The notes below the pieces were generated by a model that was not told where the DNA came from, ran no database searches, and saw only the letters and a program-made list of their open reading frames with translations. A stretch of 64,000 nucleotides of DNA from Agaricus subrufescens (Eukaryota; Basidiomycota; Agaricomycetes; Agaricales; Agaricaceae): the NCBI GenBank assembly GCA_029945375.1, contig CM057067.1, positions 558,001-622,000 of the forward strand. The letters run 5' to 3'. Below, piece by piece: positions 30,386-42,595 of this stretch; position 1 is the stretch's first letter, and the number at the start of each line of letters is the position of its first letter. Made by a program: the position numbers and the translations under genes.

Positions 30386-33300
30386 ATGAGAAATCGATAT
30401 GTTTGCCCTCAGAAACGACTAGGAGTGCAGGAGTTAATACTCAAACCCAAAATCACCAAACCCAATGGAGAAACGTTCCAAGCTAAAACTATGCTCGACT
30501 CTGGATGCACCCACACCTGCATCGACAAACGAACCGTCTTTAAACAGAAAATCCCCACCCATAAACTCAACCACCCCATTCTGGCAACCAACGCCGATGG
30601 AACCCCGAGCGGAAAAGAACCCATCACTAAATTCGTCAACCTGGATCTAAACATAGAAGGACACCAAGAAACCATCGATGCAGTAGTAGCCGAACTGGAC
30701 TCAGCGGATATCTTTATCAGACATGACTGGTTAACCAAACACAACCCAGAAATCGACTGGAACCGAGGAACCGTAACATTCTCAAGATGCCCACCCGAAT
30801 GCTCAATCAAACACACCAATTTCTCACTCCTGGAACACCTACAATGACTCCAAACCAAATGGGAAGACTTCGAAGAAGAAAAAGAACCCGACCCGACTAA
30901 TCCCCTTGACCTACCCGACTACATGAGATCATATACCCACCTTTGTAACAAAAAGAACTTCGATAAACTACCCAAACGAACCCAATGGGACCATGAGGTC
31001 AATCTACTACCGGATGCCCCTAACAAAATCGACGCAAAAGTCTACGAAATGACCCCGAAAGAGGAAATTGAACTCAATAAATTCCTGGACGAGAACCTCG
31101 CTACTAAACGCATCCGACCATCCAAAAGCCCCTATGCTGCCCCATGTTTCTTTGTACCCAAGAAGGATGGCTCATTAAGGTTGTGCCAGGATTATCGCAA
31201 ACTAAACACGGTTACCATAAAAGACAAAACCCCCCTACCACTGATCAGCAAAGTCATCGGAAAACTAAAACACGCCAAATACTTCAACAAACTCGACATC
31301 ATTTGGGGATACAACAATGTACAAATCAAAGAAGGAGACAAATGGAAAGGCGCCATCCTCACTAATCGTGGACTTTTCAAACCAACGGTAATGTTCTTCG
31401 GGATGTGCAACTCACTGGCCACTTTCTCTCACCGGATGACCACCATCTTCCGAGAAATGATCCAAGATGGTTCACTAGTCAACTACATAGACGACTTTGC
31501 CATTCCTGCCGACTCCTTACCTGAACTGGAAGAACGAACATTACAATTCCTAAAAATAGCGGACGAAAACAACCTATGTTTCAAACGAACCAAATGCGAA
31601 TTCAACGCAACCAGGATTTCGATGCTTGGAACGGTCATTGGCGATGGCCAAGCTAGCATGGAAACCGAAAAGGTCAAATTGGTTCGAAACTGGAAAACGC
31701 TGACCTGCGTAAAGGACATCGAATGATTTATCGGTTTTGCAAACTTCTATCGACGATTCATTCAGGATTTTAGCACTCTCGCTGCACCGCTCAATGCCTT
31801 GAAGGGAGGTAAGACACCAAAACCCTGGAAGTGGACTGCCAAAGAACAAAACACCTTCGAAGCCATCAAAACTGCCATCACCAATGAACCCGTTCTAGCC
31901 CTACCAGACAATGAAGGGAAATTCAGACTTGAAACCGATGCATCTAACGTAGGAATCGGAGCAGTCCTATCCCAAGAACAAGAAGGAAAATGGCACCCGG
32001 TCGCATTCATGTCCAAAGCTCTCACCGACACAGAAAAGAACTACGAAATTTACGACAAAGAACTCCTTGCCATAGTTAAAGCAATCAAGAACTGGAGACA
32101 CTACCTGCTAGACGCTAAACACCAATTCGAAATCTGGACCGACCACAAAAATCTCAAATATTTCCGCGAACCACAAAAGCTAAACGCCCACCAAGCCTGA
32201 TGGTATCTCATGCTTCAAGAGTACAGCTACTTACTCCGACACATTCCCGGCAAAACAAATGTCAAAGCCGATATCCTATCCAGACTCTTCCGACACGAAA
32301 CCCCTGAAGAAGAAACCCAAATCGAGATGTTCAAAGACCGCATTATCCTACAAACCCTATCCGAAATTCCCACCGCACTGGAAACCACCATGCTCCTAAA
32401 TCGAAACTTCTCCATCTCCGCGGACCCCGACATCCTGAAACAAATCTGTAACTCCAAACAACTAGAACACCGCGTCACACAGGAAAGAAGCAAAAGGCCC
32501 GACCAATTCTGGGAGGAAAACGGCATAACTTACCGAAATGGAAAAATCTATGTACCAAACAAACCCAAACTGCGAGAATCCATACTTTCGGACCACCACG
32601 ATCCACCTGATATCGGACACCCCGGATCCTACCGCATGCTCGAGCTGGTGAAACGAACTTTCTGGTGGCCCACGATCAAAACAGACGTCAAAAGATTCGT
32701 GAAAGGATATACCAAATGCCAGAAAAACAAAATTAACCGACAACTCGGTCACACACCCCTCAAACCCCTACCCGTCCCCGAAGCACCATGGCAAGAAATA
32801 TCCATAGACATGATTGGCCCTTTACCCAAGTCCGAAAACCATGACGCCATTCTCGTGATAGTCAACCAATTCTCCAAAATGATCCACCTCATCCCCACTG
32901 AAATTTCTCTCACATCGAGACAACTGGCCGAGATCTACAAGAAAGACATCTGGCGCATACACGGAATACCCAAACGCATCATTAGTGACAGAGGCCCTCA
33001 ATTTGCCTCCAAATTCATGAAGGAACTATGCTCCGCCCTAGGAATCGAAAGAAACTTGTCCACCGCCTACCATCCCCAGACCGATGGCCAAACTGAAAGG
33101 ATTAACCAGGAAGTCAAATCTTACCTACGAAACTTCGTCAACTACAAGCAAAATGACTGGGCAAAATGGCTTCCCACTGCGGAATTCCAATACAATGACA
33201 AAACCCATGCCACAACCAAGCAAACCCTGTTCTTCCTCACATATGGCACCCACCCGTGGAAAGGAAACCTAACCGTTAACTCGGATAACCCCCTGGCCAA

Positions 33301-33841
33301 TGAATTCACCGCAGAGTTAGGAAAAACCCGAAACAAAGCACGAGCAGCACTAGAAGAATACAACTCCATCATGTCCAAATGCGGAAATCTGAAACGGCAA
33401 AAGAACCCCTTATCCAAAGGAGACTTTGTCTTCCTAGAAGCAACAAACGTACGATCAAACCGTCCTTCGGGAAAATTTGACAACAAACGATATGGACCTT
33501 TTGAAGTTCTGGAACCCATTGGAGAAACTTCTTTCTGTCTAAAATTACCTGAAACTTGGACTATACACGACATCTTCCACTCGTCGCTCCTCACCAAATT
33601 CAACGAACCGGAATTCAACTGTCAAAGAACTCCACCCCCACCCCCTCCGGATATTATTAACAACGAAGAAGAATACAAAGTAGAGGAAATCCGTGGACAT
33701 AGGAAAAAAGGCTGAGGAACTCAATACCTAATACACTGGAAAGGCTATGACAACTCCGAGGATACATGGCAATCCGCAGCCGACCTTGAGAATGCACAAG
33801 ACCTCCTATCCGAATATAGAAAACACAACAACCTCCTGTGA
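30386..33841 (+). pseudogene. pol: Ty3 copy C pol with four premature TGA codons
   Basis: Colinear with A's pol without indels, but stopped by TGA at 30845-30847, 31724-31726, 32198-32200 and 33713-33715, where A has CGC, CGG, CGA and CGA. Motifs remain readable: LDSGCTHTC, YIDDFA, ETDASNVGIG, HPQTDGQTER, RYGPFEVLEP. Missense changes at CpG sites (RHDWL for GHDWL, VNQFS for VDRFS) also affect functional positions. Confidence 0.85.
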
Positions 33842-33906
33842 ATATAAAAGGAAACCCACCACACAACTACCGGTATAGCATCGTCTATTGGTTCGAAGAA
33901 GACATC

Positions 33907-34311
33907 ATGAGCACCCAAAACACCGCCAAAACCCTCACCACCCCCAAACAAGAGGCCTACCACAACCTCATCATCGACTCATTCCGGAGCTCCGCCAAGC
34001 GAGAGCTCATCGAAATCTACAGCGCAGTAACGGATGTGGACAACCATTACGCCCACACCTACATACCACTCATCTACAATCGACCCAAAGGGGTAAATCC
34101 CGCAAACGAAGAAGAAAAGGATCACATGGTGAAGGTCATGAGGAAGGAAAGGCAGCTGATCAAAAAGATCATAAGGAAGTTACAGATGATGGAAGATGAG
34201 TTGAAAGATCTCACCGAGGAGATAAACCCAAATGCCCACGGATGGGCCGCAAATGGAACATGGGGAGACGGATGGGAAGCACCGGCGGAAGAAAACAACC
34301 AGCAACAATAG
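33907..34311 (+). CDS. Ty3 accessory ORF3, copy C
   Basis: 134 residues, open and closely similar to copy A's ORF3. It lacks premature stops although pol of the same copy has four, but at 134 codons this may be chance. TATAAAAGG precedes it at 33843. Confidence 0.65.
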   Translation: MSTQNTAKTLTTPKQEAYHNLIIDSFRSSAKRELIEIYSAVTDVDNHYAHTYIPLIYNRPKGVNPANEEEKDHMVKVMRKERQLIKKIIRKLQMMEDELKDLTEEINPNAHGWAANGTWGDGWEAPAEENNQQQ

Positions 34312-34440
34312 GAGTTGCCTAATAGGAGGGAGGAACTAATATAAAATCAGACCGTCTTTCTTCGTTTTTCCTCTCATTCCAATCTGCCCACCATTGCACT
34401 CACTGCGAAATACGCCCCTCTGCTCGAACTCCTAGCCAAC

Positions 34441-35364
34441 ATGAACCCCAACACCAACCCAACCATGTGCACCATTGCCATCCCAGTCGACGAAGCTATG
34501 CACATTGAATATATCCAATGCAGACATTCCACCGTTTCCCGACGCCACTACCTCCTCAGGATTTTGCACACCATGGCACAACTCCGAGAAATTGGAGCCT
34601 CCATCATCCAATTGAACAACAATGCCCAGAACATCGCAGGAGGAGTAATCGCTCCCATCAGACTATGCAGAGGAGACGAGGGAATCGTAGCAGAACATTT
34701 CAACAAACTACTCGCTGAAATCACCAGAATCACCACCACCCACATTGAATTTAATGCCCACTCCATCGCCTGTCACTCAGTCAGAATGCTCGACGTCTTG
34801 GATCGAGTCGGAACCACCGAGGAACTCGCCGCCGCAGATGCAATCTGTAAACCTTATTGCTTGGAACCCAAAACTAGACCCAACACCCCACCTGCCGAAA
34901 CCATACCTATCCCTGATCCCACCCCCCTGCCCATCCCGAATCAAGAAGACAACTCTATGGATGAAGACTCTGACAAAGAAAACAAACCCCCAGGTTTGGA
35001 CCGCGTCTCTAATCTCCACTCACCCGAACTGACCGAAGAAGCCGACTGCCTTTTCCGTTATCTGAACTTTATTCCACCTGCCACCATGCCCGCCAAAATC
35101 AAAGTCCCCACTACCTACTCTTTTGCCCATAACAACAATCGATACAAGACTCCTAGGGAAAGGACCGCGTACTGGAACGTCATCCTCACCATCTTGCTCA
35201 TGAAGAAAGGAAAGGACGAAACTTTCAAAGGACTGCCTGCACACATCATTATCGGAGGACGCGACAACGCCCCTCACTTCATTGGTTTTAATGAAAAGAC
35301 CAACCAGTGGGTCATGGCCAACACAAAGAGGAAACTCTTGAATAACCTTTTCGTGCACGTCTAA
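34441..35364 (+). CDS. Ty3 accessory ORF4, copy C (A type)
   Basis: 307 residues, open, A type: MNPNTNPTMCTIAIPVDEA, REIGASIIQLNNNAQNIAGG, MDEDSDKEN followed by KPP, and GGRDNAPHFIGFNEKT. It carries missense changes typical of CpG loss but no stop. The TATA-like TATAAAAT at 34340 precedes it. Confidence 0.7.
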   Translation: MNPNTNPTMCTIAIPVDEAMHIEYIQCRHSTVSRRHYLLRILHTMAQLREIGASIIQLNNNAQNIAGGVIAPIRLCRGDEGIVAEHFNKLLAEITRITTTHIEFNAHSIACHSVRMLDVLDRVGTTEELAAADAICKPYCLEPKTRPNTPPAETIPIPDPTPLPIPNQEDNSMDEDSDKENKPPGLDRVSNLHSPELTEEADCLFRYLNFIPPATMPAKIKVPTTYSFAHNNNRYKTPRERTAYWNVILTILLMKKGKDETFKGLPAHIIIGGRDNAPHFIGFNEKTNQWVMANTKRKLLNNLFVHV

Positions 35365-35405
35365 ATTCAGCTTCGATCAGAATCTGAAGCCTGAACAGAG
35401 GGTGA

Positions 35406-35697
35406 TGTTATGATCTATTCTCATTCCCATCCCCTGACCCAGGTCCATATGCTATTACTCCACATCCATATGCTCGCCTTGCCTATCTCGTATACTTGTT
35501 CTCATTGTTAGTCAGACACCTTGGACATACTTACTCAGCCCAACTTCCCCTTCTATTAATAGGTAGTCGACTCGTCTATAAGTAGCGTAGCAATACTCTG
35601 TATTTCCTTACGCTTTACCAACTTGCTATATTCCCTTATTGCTCTCAAGTCTTTGCCTTAAGTTGCAACCTGAGCTAATCGCTATAAGGTCGTAACA
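35406..35697 (+). repeat. 3' LTR of Ty3 copy C
   Basis: 292 bp, TGTTATGATCTATTCTCATTCCC...CGTAACA. Its first 80 bp match 22175-22255. Followed by the target duplication CAATC at 35698-35702. Confidence 0.9.
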
Positions 35698-35702
35698 CAA
35701 TC

Positions 35703-36942
35703 ATTCCCAACATTTCCTTTTCTATCTAGAATGTTCCATTTCTATTTCCAGTTTGTTCCATGGAATCCCACTGTCAAGTTTCCTTTTGATGGGATCTGCT
35801 TGGGACTGTTGCCTTTCAGGTTCCTCTAATTGGTAAGTCTGCTTTCCAGAACCAGTAGTGGTTGGCCAGTTATGCCATAGTTCCTTTCTGGGACTATGGT
35901 TGCACTCCCATGGTCACTCTACAACCAACACAATGTGGGCTGTAACTTTCCAATGGCCAACATGACAATATGTATCTGGATCAGTACTCAATCCTATTGT
36001 GATGTGATACCTATTTCTTATTCTGATTTCTTATTCTTTAATCTGGAACTTTCCTATTCCATTTTCTACTCCTATATACACTCATATATAAGTTTCCAAT
36101 TCTTGTACCTATTTCCTTAGTCTGAAATTGACTTAGATTTTATCCCCTCTCAATTCCTATTGTTCTGCTAAGCTTTCCACATCTCACATCCTATTCCACT
36201 TTTGCTCTCTAGGCATCTGGAACCCACTGGAGGGCACAGTGCACCTTCACATTGCTGAGGCCAACACCTATCCCTCAATTGGAACTGCCTAGTTCTGACT
36301 CTGCAGTCATAGTCTTAACACAAAGTCTTGGCAGTAACAGTGACCTGATCATAATTCACAGTGCTAGTTGTTTCATTATTCCTGTATCCATTGATATAAG
36401 CTTTAGCTGCCAAAAGCATGAATGTATCCATGTCTCAGTTGATAGATGGGACATCTAATGGACAAATGCCCTGAGCATCATCCCAGTTGACTGGAGATGA
36501 GTTTTCCATGAAGATCATCAACATGGGGAGGTTCACATTGTTGGCCATTATGAAAGTTTCAAGCTGGGTCACTACTTTCCTGGGAGCATTCATGAAGATC
36601 AAGTTCACTGCAGGCTGTGGGATTTTACCAATAGCCTCAAAAGCATTACTCTCTTGGGCATGGCTAAGTAAGTGGCCAATTTGGATAGGGTTTGATACAG
36701 TTGTAACAGTAATTATTGTTCCATACCCAATGAACTAAGCACTACAAATGCAAAAGAAATGAAGAATGCCAATTTGAATATTCCACTAGATTTATTGACC
36801 AAGAGATGGAGTGATCAATTGAGGAAACCAGAGGTGATAGTAGAGACTCTGTCAATTGTTTCAGGGGCAATTCCCATTTGTCATGAGGCTGAGTCTAGCT
36901 AGTTGGACAGACCACTCCCTATACATATCCCAGTTTCAAATA
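35703..36942. other. 1.2-kb AT-rich spacer, no gene recognised
   Basis: Short frames only (up to 83 codons). The composition (many TTCC, CCATT, TTGG words) suggests old repetitive sequence, but I could not assign it. Confidence 0.45.
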
Positions 36943-37465
36943 TATGCTCTGATGTCCAAGGCAAGGTAAGTTGTTTGAGTTGTGGGGCAAGGGATATAGA
37001 CATTATAGTAGATATGTGTGACATGTAAAAATAGATTAATTGGTGTATTACCAAAAATGACATTTTGTGTCTCAGCAAATTTGGCTGGCTGTGATCTTCA
37101 GTGATGGCTGACCCATATGTTGCCAGCCCCTCCCTGATGCTTGCAAACAAAGTTTGTGGGAATGCACGTGACCTTGAGCGGCTCAGCAGAGGGGATGGGA
37201 AGCAGGCTCCTTCCCATCCCCTCTGCCTGAGCCACTTGGATGTCATGTGCATTCCCCACAAACTTTTGTTTGCAAGCATCAGGGAGGGGCTGGCAACATA
37301 CAGGTCGGCCATCAAATGTGCCAAATTTTCTCAGACACAAAATGCTGTTTTTGGTAGTACACCAATTAATCTATTTATACATATGTCACACATATCTACT
37401 CTAATGTCTATATCCCTGGCCCCACAGCTCAAAGAACTCGCCTCACCATGGACATCTGAGTGCAT
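36943..37465. repeat. imperfect palindrome, arms about 255 bp
   Basis: The left arm (about 36943-37202) is the reverse complement of the right arm (about 37209-37465) with scattered mismatches; the centre is GGGAAGCAGGCTCCTTCCC. Both arms encode the same peptide in opposite directions (APQLKQLTLPWTSE on the minus strand, APQLKELASPWTSE on the plus strand), the 5' part of the helicase remnant. A transcript across it would form a long hairpin. Confidence 0.8.
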
Positions 37466-37985
37466 CAGAGACTTAGTCCAATTGGAATTCAATAAGTGGG
37501 CATGTTGGTATCAGATTGAAGTGGCCAAGGCTGTCTATTCTGGCAAGGATGTGATTGGCTGTGCTCCAACTGGCACCCTATCATTTTGGATTCTGTTACT
37601 AATGGCCAAGGCAGACCAAATAGAAAAAATTATATTCATCATCAGCCCACTCAATGTCCTTGCCAAAGACCAGGCCAACAAGCTGAACAAGGCCAGGATT
37701 TTGGTCATCACTGTATCTGCTGAAAATGCAACAGCAATGAATTTCAAGGTACATCTTTCATTCTATACTTTCAGTCCTCCCTGATCCCAAGCAGGACATC
37801 ACATCTGGAAAATATCGAGCTGTCATAACAAACCCAGAAATTCTGGTATCAAGTGACAAGCTCAAGAAAATGTGGAGCATGCCCCCATTAGCTTGCTGTC
37901 TCCTTGCTTTCATTTTCAACAAGGCCCACTACATAACCCAATGGGGCGGCTTGTGTAAATCATACCTCACTGTTGGCATCATTTG
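37425..37985 (+). pseudogene. RecQ-like DNA helicase fragment, Walker motifs destroyed
   Basis: The frame reads LKELASPWTSEC, then WYQIEVAKAVYSGKDVIGCA, the Q and Walker A region of a RecQ-type helicase. The P-loop reads APTGTLSFW, as if the T-G-K of APTGTGKT had been deleted. After a probable short intron (37751 to about 37776, ending CAG) it continues GKYRAVITNPEILVSS and FNKAHYITQWG, where motif II should read DEAH/DEGH. Both nucleotide-binding motifs are therefore broken. No later helicase motifs follow. It adjoins the palindrome that duplicates its 5' end. Confidence 0.65.
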
Positions 37986-38557
37986 CTTCCTCTTAACGAC
38001 CCCTGTGTTTGAATTTTGTAAGCTTGTGGACTTGGAATTTTAAATTGTTCAGATATGCTTCTCACATCCAGATGTTCACAGTAGACTGCATTCGTGGATG
38101 TATGGATAAGTGGTGAAGCAGAGACGGCAATGTTGATGTAAAACTTGAGGTATACAGTGGATTGACTACTCCTGACTCTGTCAAGATGCATTGAACTAAA
38201 CTCTCAAGGGGAATGTTGTTGCATTGGAGTAGGTTGACTGCCTGTTGAAAAGCAGACTCTTGCATCAGGGGAGTACATGGGCAGGAGAAAAAACAGTAGT
38301 ATTAGTCTACTACTATTACAATATGTATGCGAAGCCGCTGTGATTCTCAGTGCATTGCAGGTAGGCAGCCAGCCATTGAGCTTGCCTGACTGCCTTCTCT
38401 GCCTCGATGCTCAAAATAGCTCAGTGTTACTGTCACACCTGCTGTTTAAATATAAGATGTATTATGAAAGCTGTGGGAAAAGATCAGTGATGCTGATTCC
38501 CATTTGATGCCAGCCCCTCACTGATGTTTGCTGACCCTTTGGGTCAAAAGTATTGAA

Positions 38558-38775
38558 GATCATGCTCAGTAAAAAATACTTTCAGCACTATTTAGGTTAT
38601 TCCAGGTTAATTCCGGGTGTCTCCAGGATAAATCGGATCCATGGGATTGAGTGTACCCCTGAGTTTACGTGTGAATCTGTATTTGTATACCCCAGAGAAT
38701 GCCAGGGGGATTCCTGGAGACCGCCTGTATGATACAAGTGAAAAGGCTGTATAATGCCAGAACAACTTTAGGTAC
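38558..38775. repeat. dispersed repeat R1, copy 2 (partial)
   Basis: Begins GATCATGCTCAGTAAAAAAT and shares GGTTATTCCAGGTTAATTCC, CCCCTGAGTTT and GAATGCC words in the same order as copy 1 at 21563. Shorter than the other copies. Confidence 0.5.
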
Positions 38776-39279
38776 TGATGTACATATGGTTCTCAGCCTC
38801 ACGTTCACAAGTCCAAATGGAATAACAGTGCAGAATATACATTCCAAAGAGCAGTTTTGTATGGTATAATCAAATATCTTGTTACTGGGTTGAAATTACA
38901 CAAAGTATACAGTATATTCTAGGTTTTTTGCAACTTCATTGCATGTTTAGCTTCTCCATTAGAGATTTAACTAAATGCTTACTACCCGACACTTTTTGTA
39001 AGGCTTGTGACCACTATGGCATTTGTAGCTGATGATTTCACATTGATGGTAAGCATTTGTTCATTTGTGAACCACTTAAGTTGTCTAGGTGCATTTTCTG
39101 TTACTGTCTAATATTTTTCATGAAAGTATGTGACTATTCTAATGCTCTGCATTGACAGTGAACAGCTCCTCAATTTTCAATGATGGAAGCTGGCTATGGC
39201 ATATCTGGTTCTGGAACTTTACTGATATTCCACAACAATTGCCTATGACTCATGTGGCTTAATCACATCCCTGATCTGC
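38776..39279. other. spacer, no feature recognised
   Basis: AT-rich, no coding frame or repeat that I can support. Confidence 0.4.
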
Positions 39280-39662
39280 TTTCAGTCTTGGACATTCCAT
39301 GTTCTGTCTTGGATATCCATTCCCTATTCCATCTTGGATATCCATTCCATATTCTGTCTTGGACATTCCATGTTCTGTCTTGGATATCCATTCCCTATTC
39401 CATCTTGGATATCCATTCCATATTCCATCTTGGATATCCATTCTGTATTCTGTCTTGGATATCCATGCTGTATTCCATCTTGGATATCCATTCTGTATTC
39501 CATCTTGGATATCCATTCTGTATTCCATCTTGGATATCCATTCTGTATTCCATCTTGGATATCCATTCTGTATTCCATCTTGGATATCCATTCTGTATTC
39601 CATCTTGGATATCCATTCCATATTCTGTCTTGGATATCCATTCCATATTCCAACTTGGATCT
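39280..39662. repeat. 25-bp minisatellite, about 15 units
   Basis: Tandem units of CTTGGATATCCATTCTGTAT plus TCCAT, 25 bp each. A subset reads TTCCATATTC or TTCCCTATTC, and two units are shortened to CTTGGACATTCCATG... Because 25 is not a multiple of 3 and the unit lacks stops in several frames, long frames appear on both strands. These are repeat artefacts, not genes. Confidence 0.9.
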
Positions 39663-39917
39663 CCTTTCTATTTTCACATGCTGTCAATTGTTGTGCTAGT
39701 GCACTTTTGCCTATATCTTTAGAGACTAGTCTCAGCAAAAGCTCAAGTATGATCCCATGACTAGAGATTACTTCATCTATATTGCTGGATGCAGCATTAG
39801 CTATGGTTGGTCTCTTATTGGAAGGTTTCAGAAAGCAGAATATAACAGTGTCTTAGAAGTAGTGTTCAGCAATTTTCATGATACATTTCATTACTACATC
39901 CTCAACAAGGGGAATTA

Positions 39918-41923
39918 CTAGTCATCTTTCTCTACTAACTCTGTCATTACTTGACCTCTCTCCTCCAGATGCAATAGCTCTACTCCAGGATGCTTGCGCA
40001 AGATATAAACCCAATCTGAGAACTCTGATTCCCAGATACCTACTATATCAACTATTGCTTCTATTGAAGCAAATTCAACCTGACTCTGCAAATCCCATTT
40101 TCCCCGAAGAGTGCATAGTGTTCTACAAACATTTGTGACTCGTTTGTATACCACCATTTGGATGCACTGATCTCCAACTTTAGTTTCAATAAACATTATT
40201 ACCTCTCCATATACTTGCATCTCTGGAGTAGAGCTTGTATCTTGTTGCCCAACAGTCATATTGTCTGGGGAAGCCTAGTTTGTAAAGCTTTAGCTACATC
40301 AAAAAATATACAAGAGATTACTTACCTCAAACCAACGATAGTTCCGTTTTGATAACTTGCCCTGTGTTTCATATATCCTGCTTCGCAAAGTACGCCCATT
40401 TTTGAGTTGTAATTTGCCATACAAGACCATGGAATCTAGATCAGTGACATGAAATCCCAAAACCTTCAAAACATACTCCACTACAAGGTTGTAGCTAGCA
40501 TGATCAAGCAGTTTGAGAGGAAATTTTGATAAAAGGTGAAGTTTAGGAGGGAGTTGGGGTTTCTGGGGTTCTAGATCTGGATATAGTAGCCCAAGAATGC
40601 GAACACACTCTTTATCCACAATGATGTTGCTAAGATTGGCAAATGGCTCCTTTTTTGACCAGATTTTGTAACCTAGCTCCCCAATCATTCGTTCCACTGT
40701 AGCTTGTGACCCCACCCGGACAGATCCATTCCATTTGATATGAATGGGAATGTGAATAAGTTGGAATATGCATAACTGTGCTCGGTTAATCTTCTCTGGA
40801 TCATCACCAATGTAGAGCTGCTTGAAGCGTAACAAAAAGTTGACTATCTTCCTTTGAAGAGGCCCAAGGTCTCTCTCAGTATGTGGATGTAGAGACATAG
40901 CAAATGTGACAATTTCTATGAACTCTGAATAACGTTCAACCACAGGATAGTTGAACTCCATCTCAAGACAGATGGGAACCATATACCAGAGAGTAAGACC
41001 CATCCACTCATACATCTTGTACTGGCTGTTCTGTTTCAAGGCTGGATCCTGAATAGCACCACAAAACAATGGAGGTAGAGTTGCCATAGCTGATACAACA
41101 CACTGGCCAAGTGTCTTAGTCTTTTGAGTAGACATATGGATATGTCCATTAGCTCTACTAAAAGTAGTGCTTGTCCACAAGTCCCATAGAAATGGAGCAT
41201 TGTTCTCCATGAAAAGGTGGAAAGGGTTGAGAGGGAAAAAACTGGGATGAATAAATGCTTCACTAGCTGCACATAGTGGCATCCTCGATATTCCAGTTGA
41301 TTTTGTGATTTTTGCGATGGTAGCTTTTGAGTTTGATGAATCAAGAAGTGAAGAAATAGTTTTCCAATAATCATCTTCTGTGCAGAGAGGAATTCTTCCA
41401 TCAGAATAGAGTGGTCAAGTTGGATTATAGGAGTTGTTTTGAGGAGGATTTAATGGATAGTATTGTGCTTTTGCTCCAGATTGGATGCTTGAATAGGCAG
41501 CTTGAGTGAGACTAAAGTGATCTCCAAAGATAGCTGAATGACCAGCCATTCCATTAAGTTTGGCTGATCCCAGCATGTCTCCAAGGGCCATGACAATCCA
41601 TGCTCGTAAAACAAAGTAGGATGAGTCAATAGCATCCCACATCCACAATCCTTCACTAGCTTGCATCATCTCTTCAAAAAGTGGATATAAGAATGATTCA
41701 ATATTGCCAGGAGAGTTGGGACCAGGTGTTGCCAAGACAATAATGACATTACTGGATTGATAGCATATTTCAGGAGGAAGATTAAGGAGGATAAGGATGA
41801 GAACCCATGTATTTGATTGCTTTTTCATCATCAGCTGAGCACCATCGGTTGAGAGAGCGAATGCAATATCATGAGGATACTGGAATAAATCCAAGTTTTT
41901 GAAATGATGTCGGTGAATAGTCC
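39918..41923 (-). pseudogene. Plavaka-like transposase, C-terminal two thirds
   Basis: Frames on the minus strand give DIAFALSTDGAQLMMKKQSN, NLPPEICYQSSNVIIVLATP, ILRKHP and, at 41282-40299, LWDLWTS, GSQATVERMIGELGYKIWSK and LHLLSKFPLKLLDHASYN. These agree with my memory of Plavaka (CACTA-like) transposases of Agaricomycetes, including the DIVGIWESEFSDWVYILRKH tail at 40259-39918. Frame changes near 41400 and 40300 may be introns or breaks. The gene continues upstream only after the KDZ insertion, at 52853. Confidence 0.7.
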
Positions 41924-41931
41924 CAGTAGGA

Positions 41932-42480
41932 CACCTCTGGTTCCCACAGTTGTCTCCTTATTAGAAGGCCTGGCAACTGTCACGGAAGACTCTAATTAGA
42001 CCGTAATTTACATATATCTGCACTTTCAATAATCCTATGGATTCTGGGGGTTGTCCTTCCCAAAATGGATGACAGCATCCATCAGATTTCATCACGGTCC
42101 ATGTATGCCAATGTATGTGCATCAAACACCTCCCATGGCTAATATAAGCCTCAACTCATGCATCAAATACCTCCCACGGCAGATGTAAGCCTCACCTCGC
42201 ACATCAAATGCCTCCCACGGTTCAACTTGTGCATCAGTAGCCTCCCACGGCTGATCTGAGCTGCATCAAATGCCTCCCACGGTTCAACTTGCGCATCAAA
42301 TGCCTCCCACGGTTCAACTCGCGCATCAAATGCCTCCCACAGTTCAACTCGCGCATCAGCAGCCTCCCACGGCTGATCCAAGCCGCATCAAATGCCTCCC
42401 ACGGTTCAACTCGCGCATCAACAACCTCCCACGGCTGATCTAAGCCGCATCAATTACCTCCCACAATACATCAATTGTCT
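41932..42480 (+). repeat. left inverted end of the KDZ element with subterminal array
   Basis: 41932-42125 is the unique terminal part. 42126-42480 contains about 11 units of roughly 30 bp around the core GCCTCCCACGG, alternating TTCAACTCGCGCATCAAAT and GCTGATC-x-AAGCCGCATCA spacers. Such subterminal motifs are usual transposase binding sites. Confidence 0.85.
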
Positions 42481-42595
42481 GTCAGAGTTGATGGAGTCCA
42501 CGAACATTCCATCAGAAGTTCCAACCTGATCCCTGTCTGGGGCACTGAATTATACATCTGATTACACAAGGAAAAACATGTGAAAAACCAAACTA

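Larger units (their letters stand above)
22175..35697 (+). mobile_element. Ty3 chromovirus copy C, older, interrupted by copy B
   Basis: Copy C starts with 81 bp of its 5' LTR (22175-22255), is interrupted by copy B (22256-29144), and continues with its internal region (29145-35405) and 3' LTR (35406-35697). A 5-bp duplication CAATC at 22170-22174 and 35698-35702 proves that these outer ends belong to one insertion. The rest of its 5' LTR is missing: B's 3' LTR runs straight into C's PBS. C has lost its gag start codon and carries five premature TGA codons. Confidence 0.9.

Noticed and set aside
39280..39665. CRISPR array
   Set aside because: Direct tandem units without unique spacers, in a eukaryotic setting.
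39252..39760. Overlapping frames of 117-159 codons on both strands
   Set aside because: They are translations of a 25-bp tandem repeat without stops, not genes.
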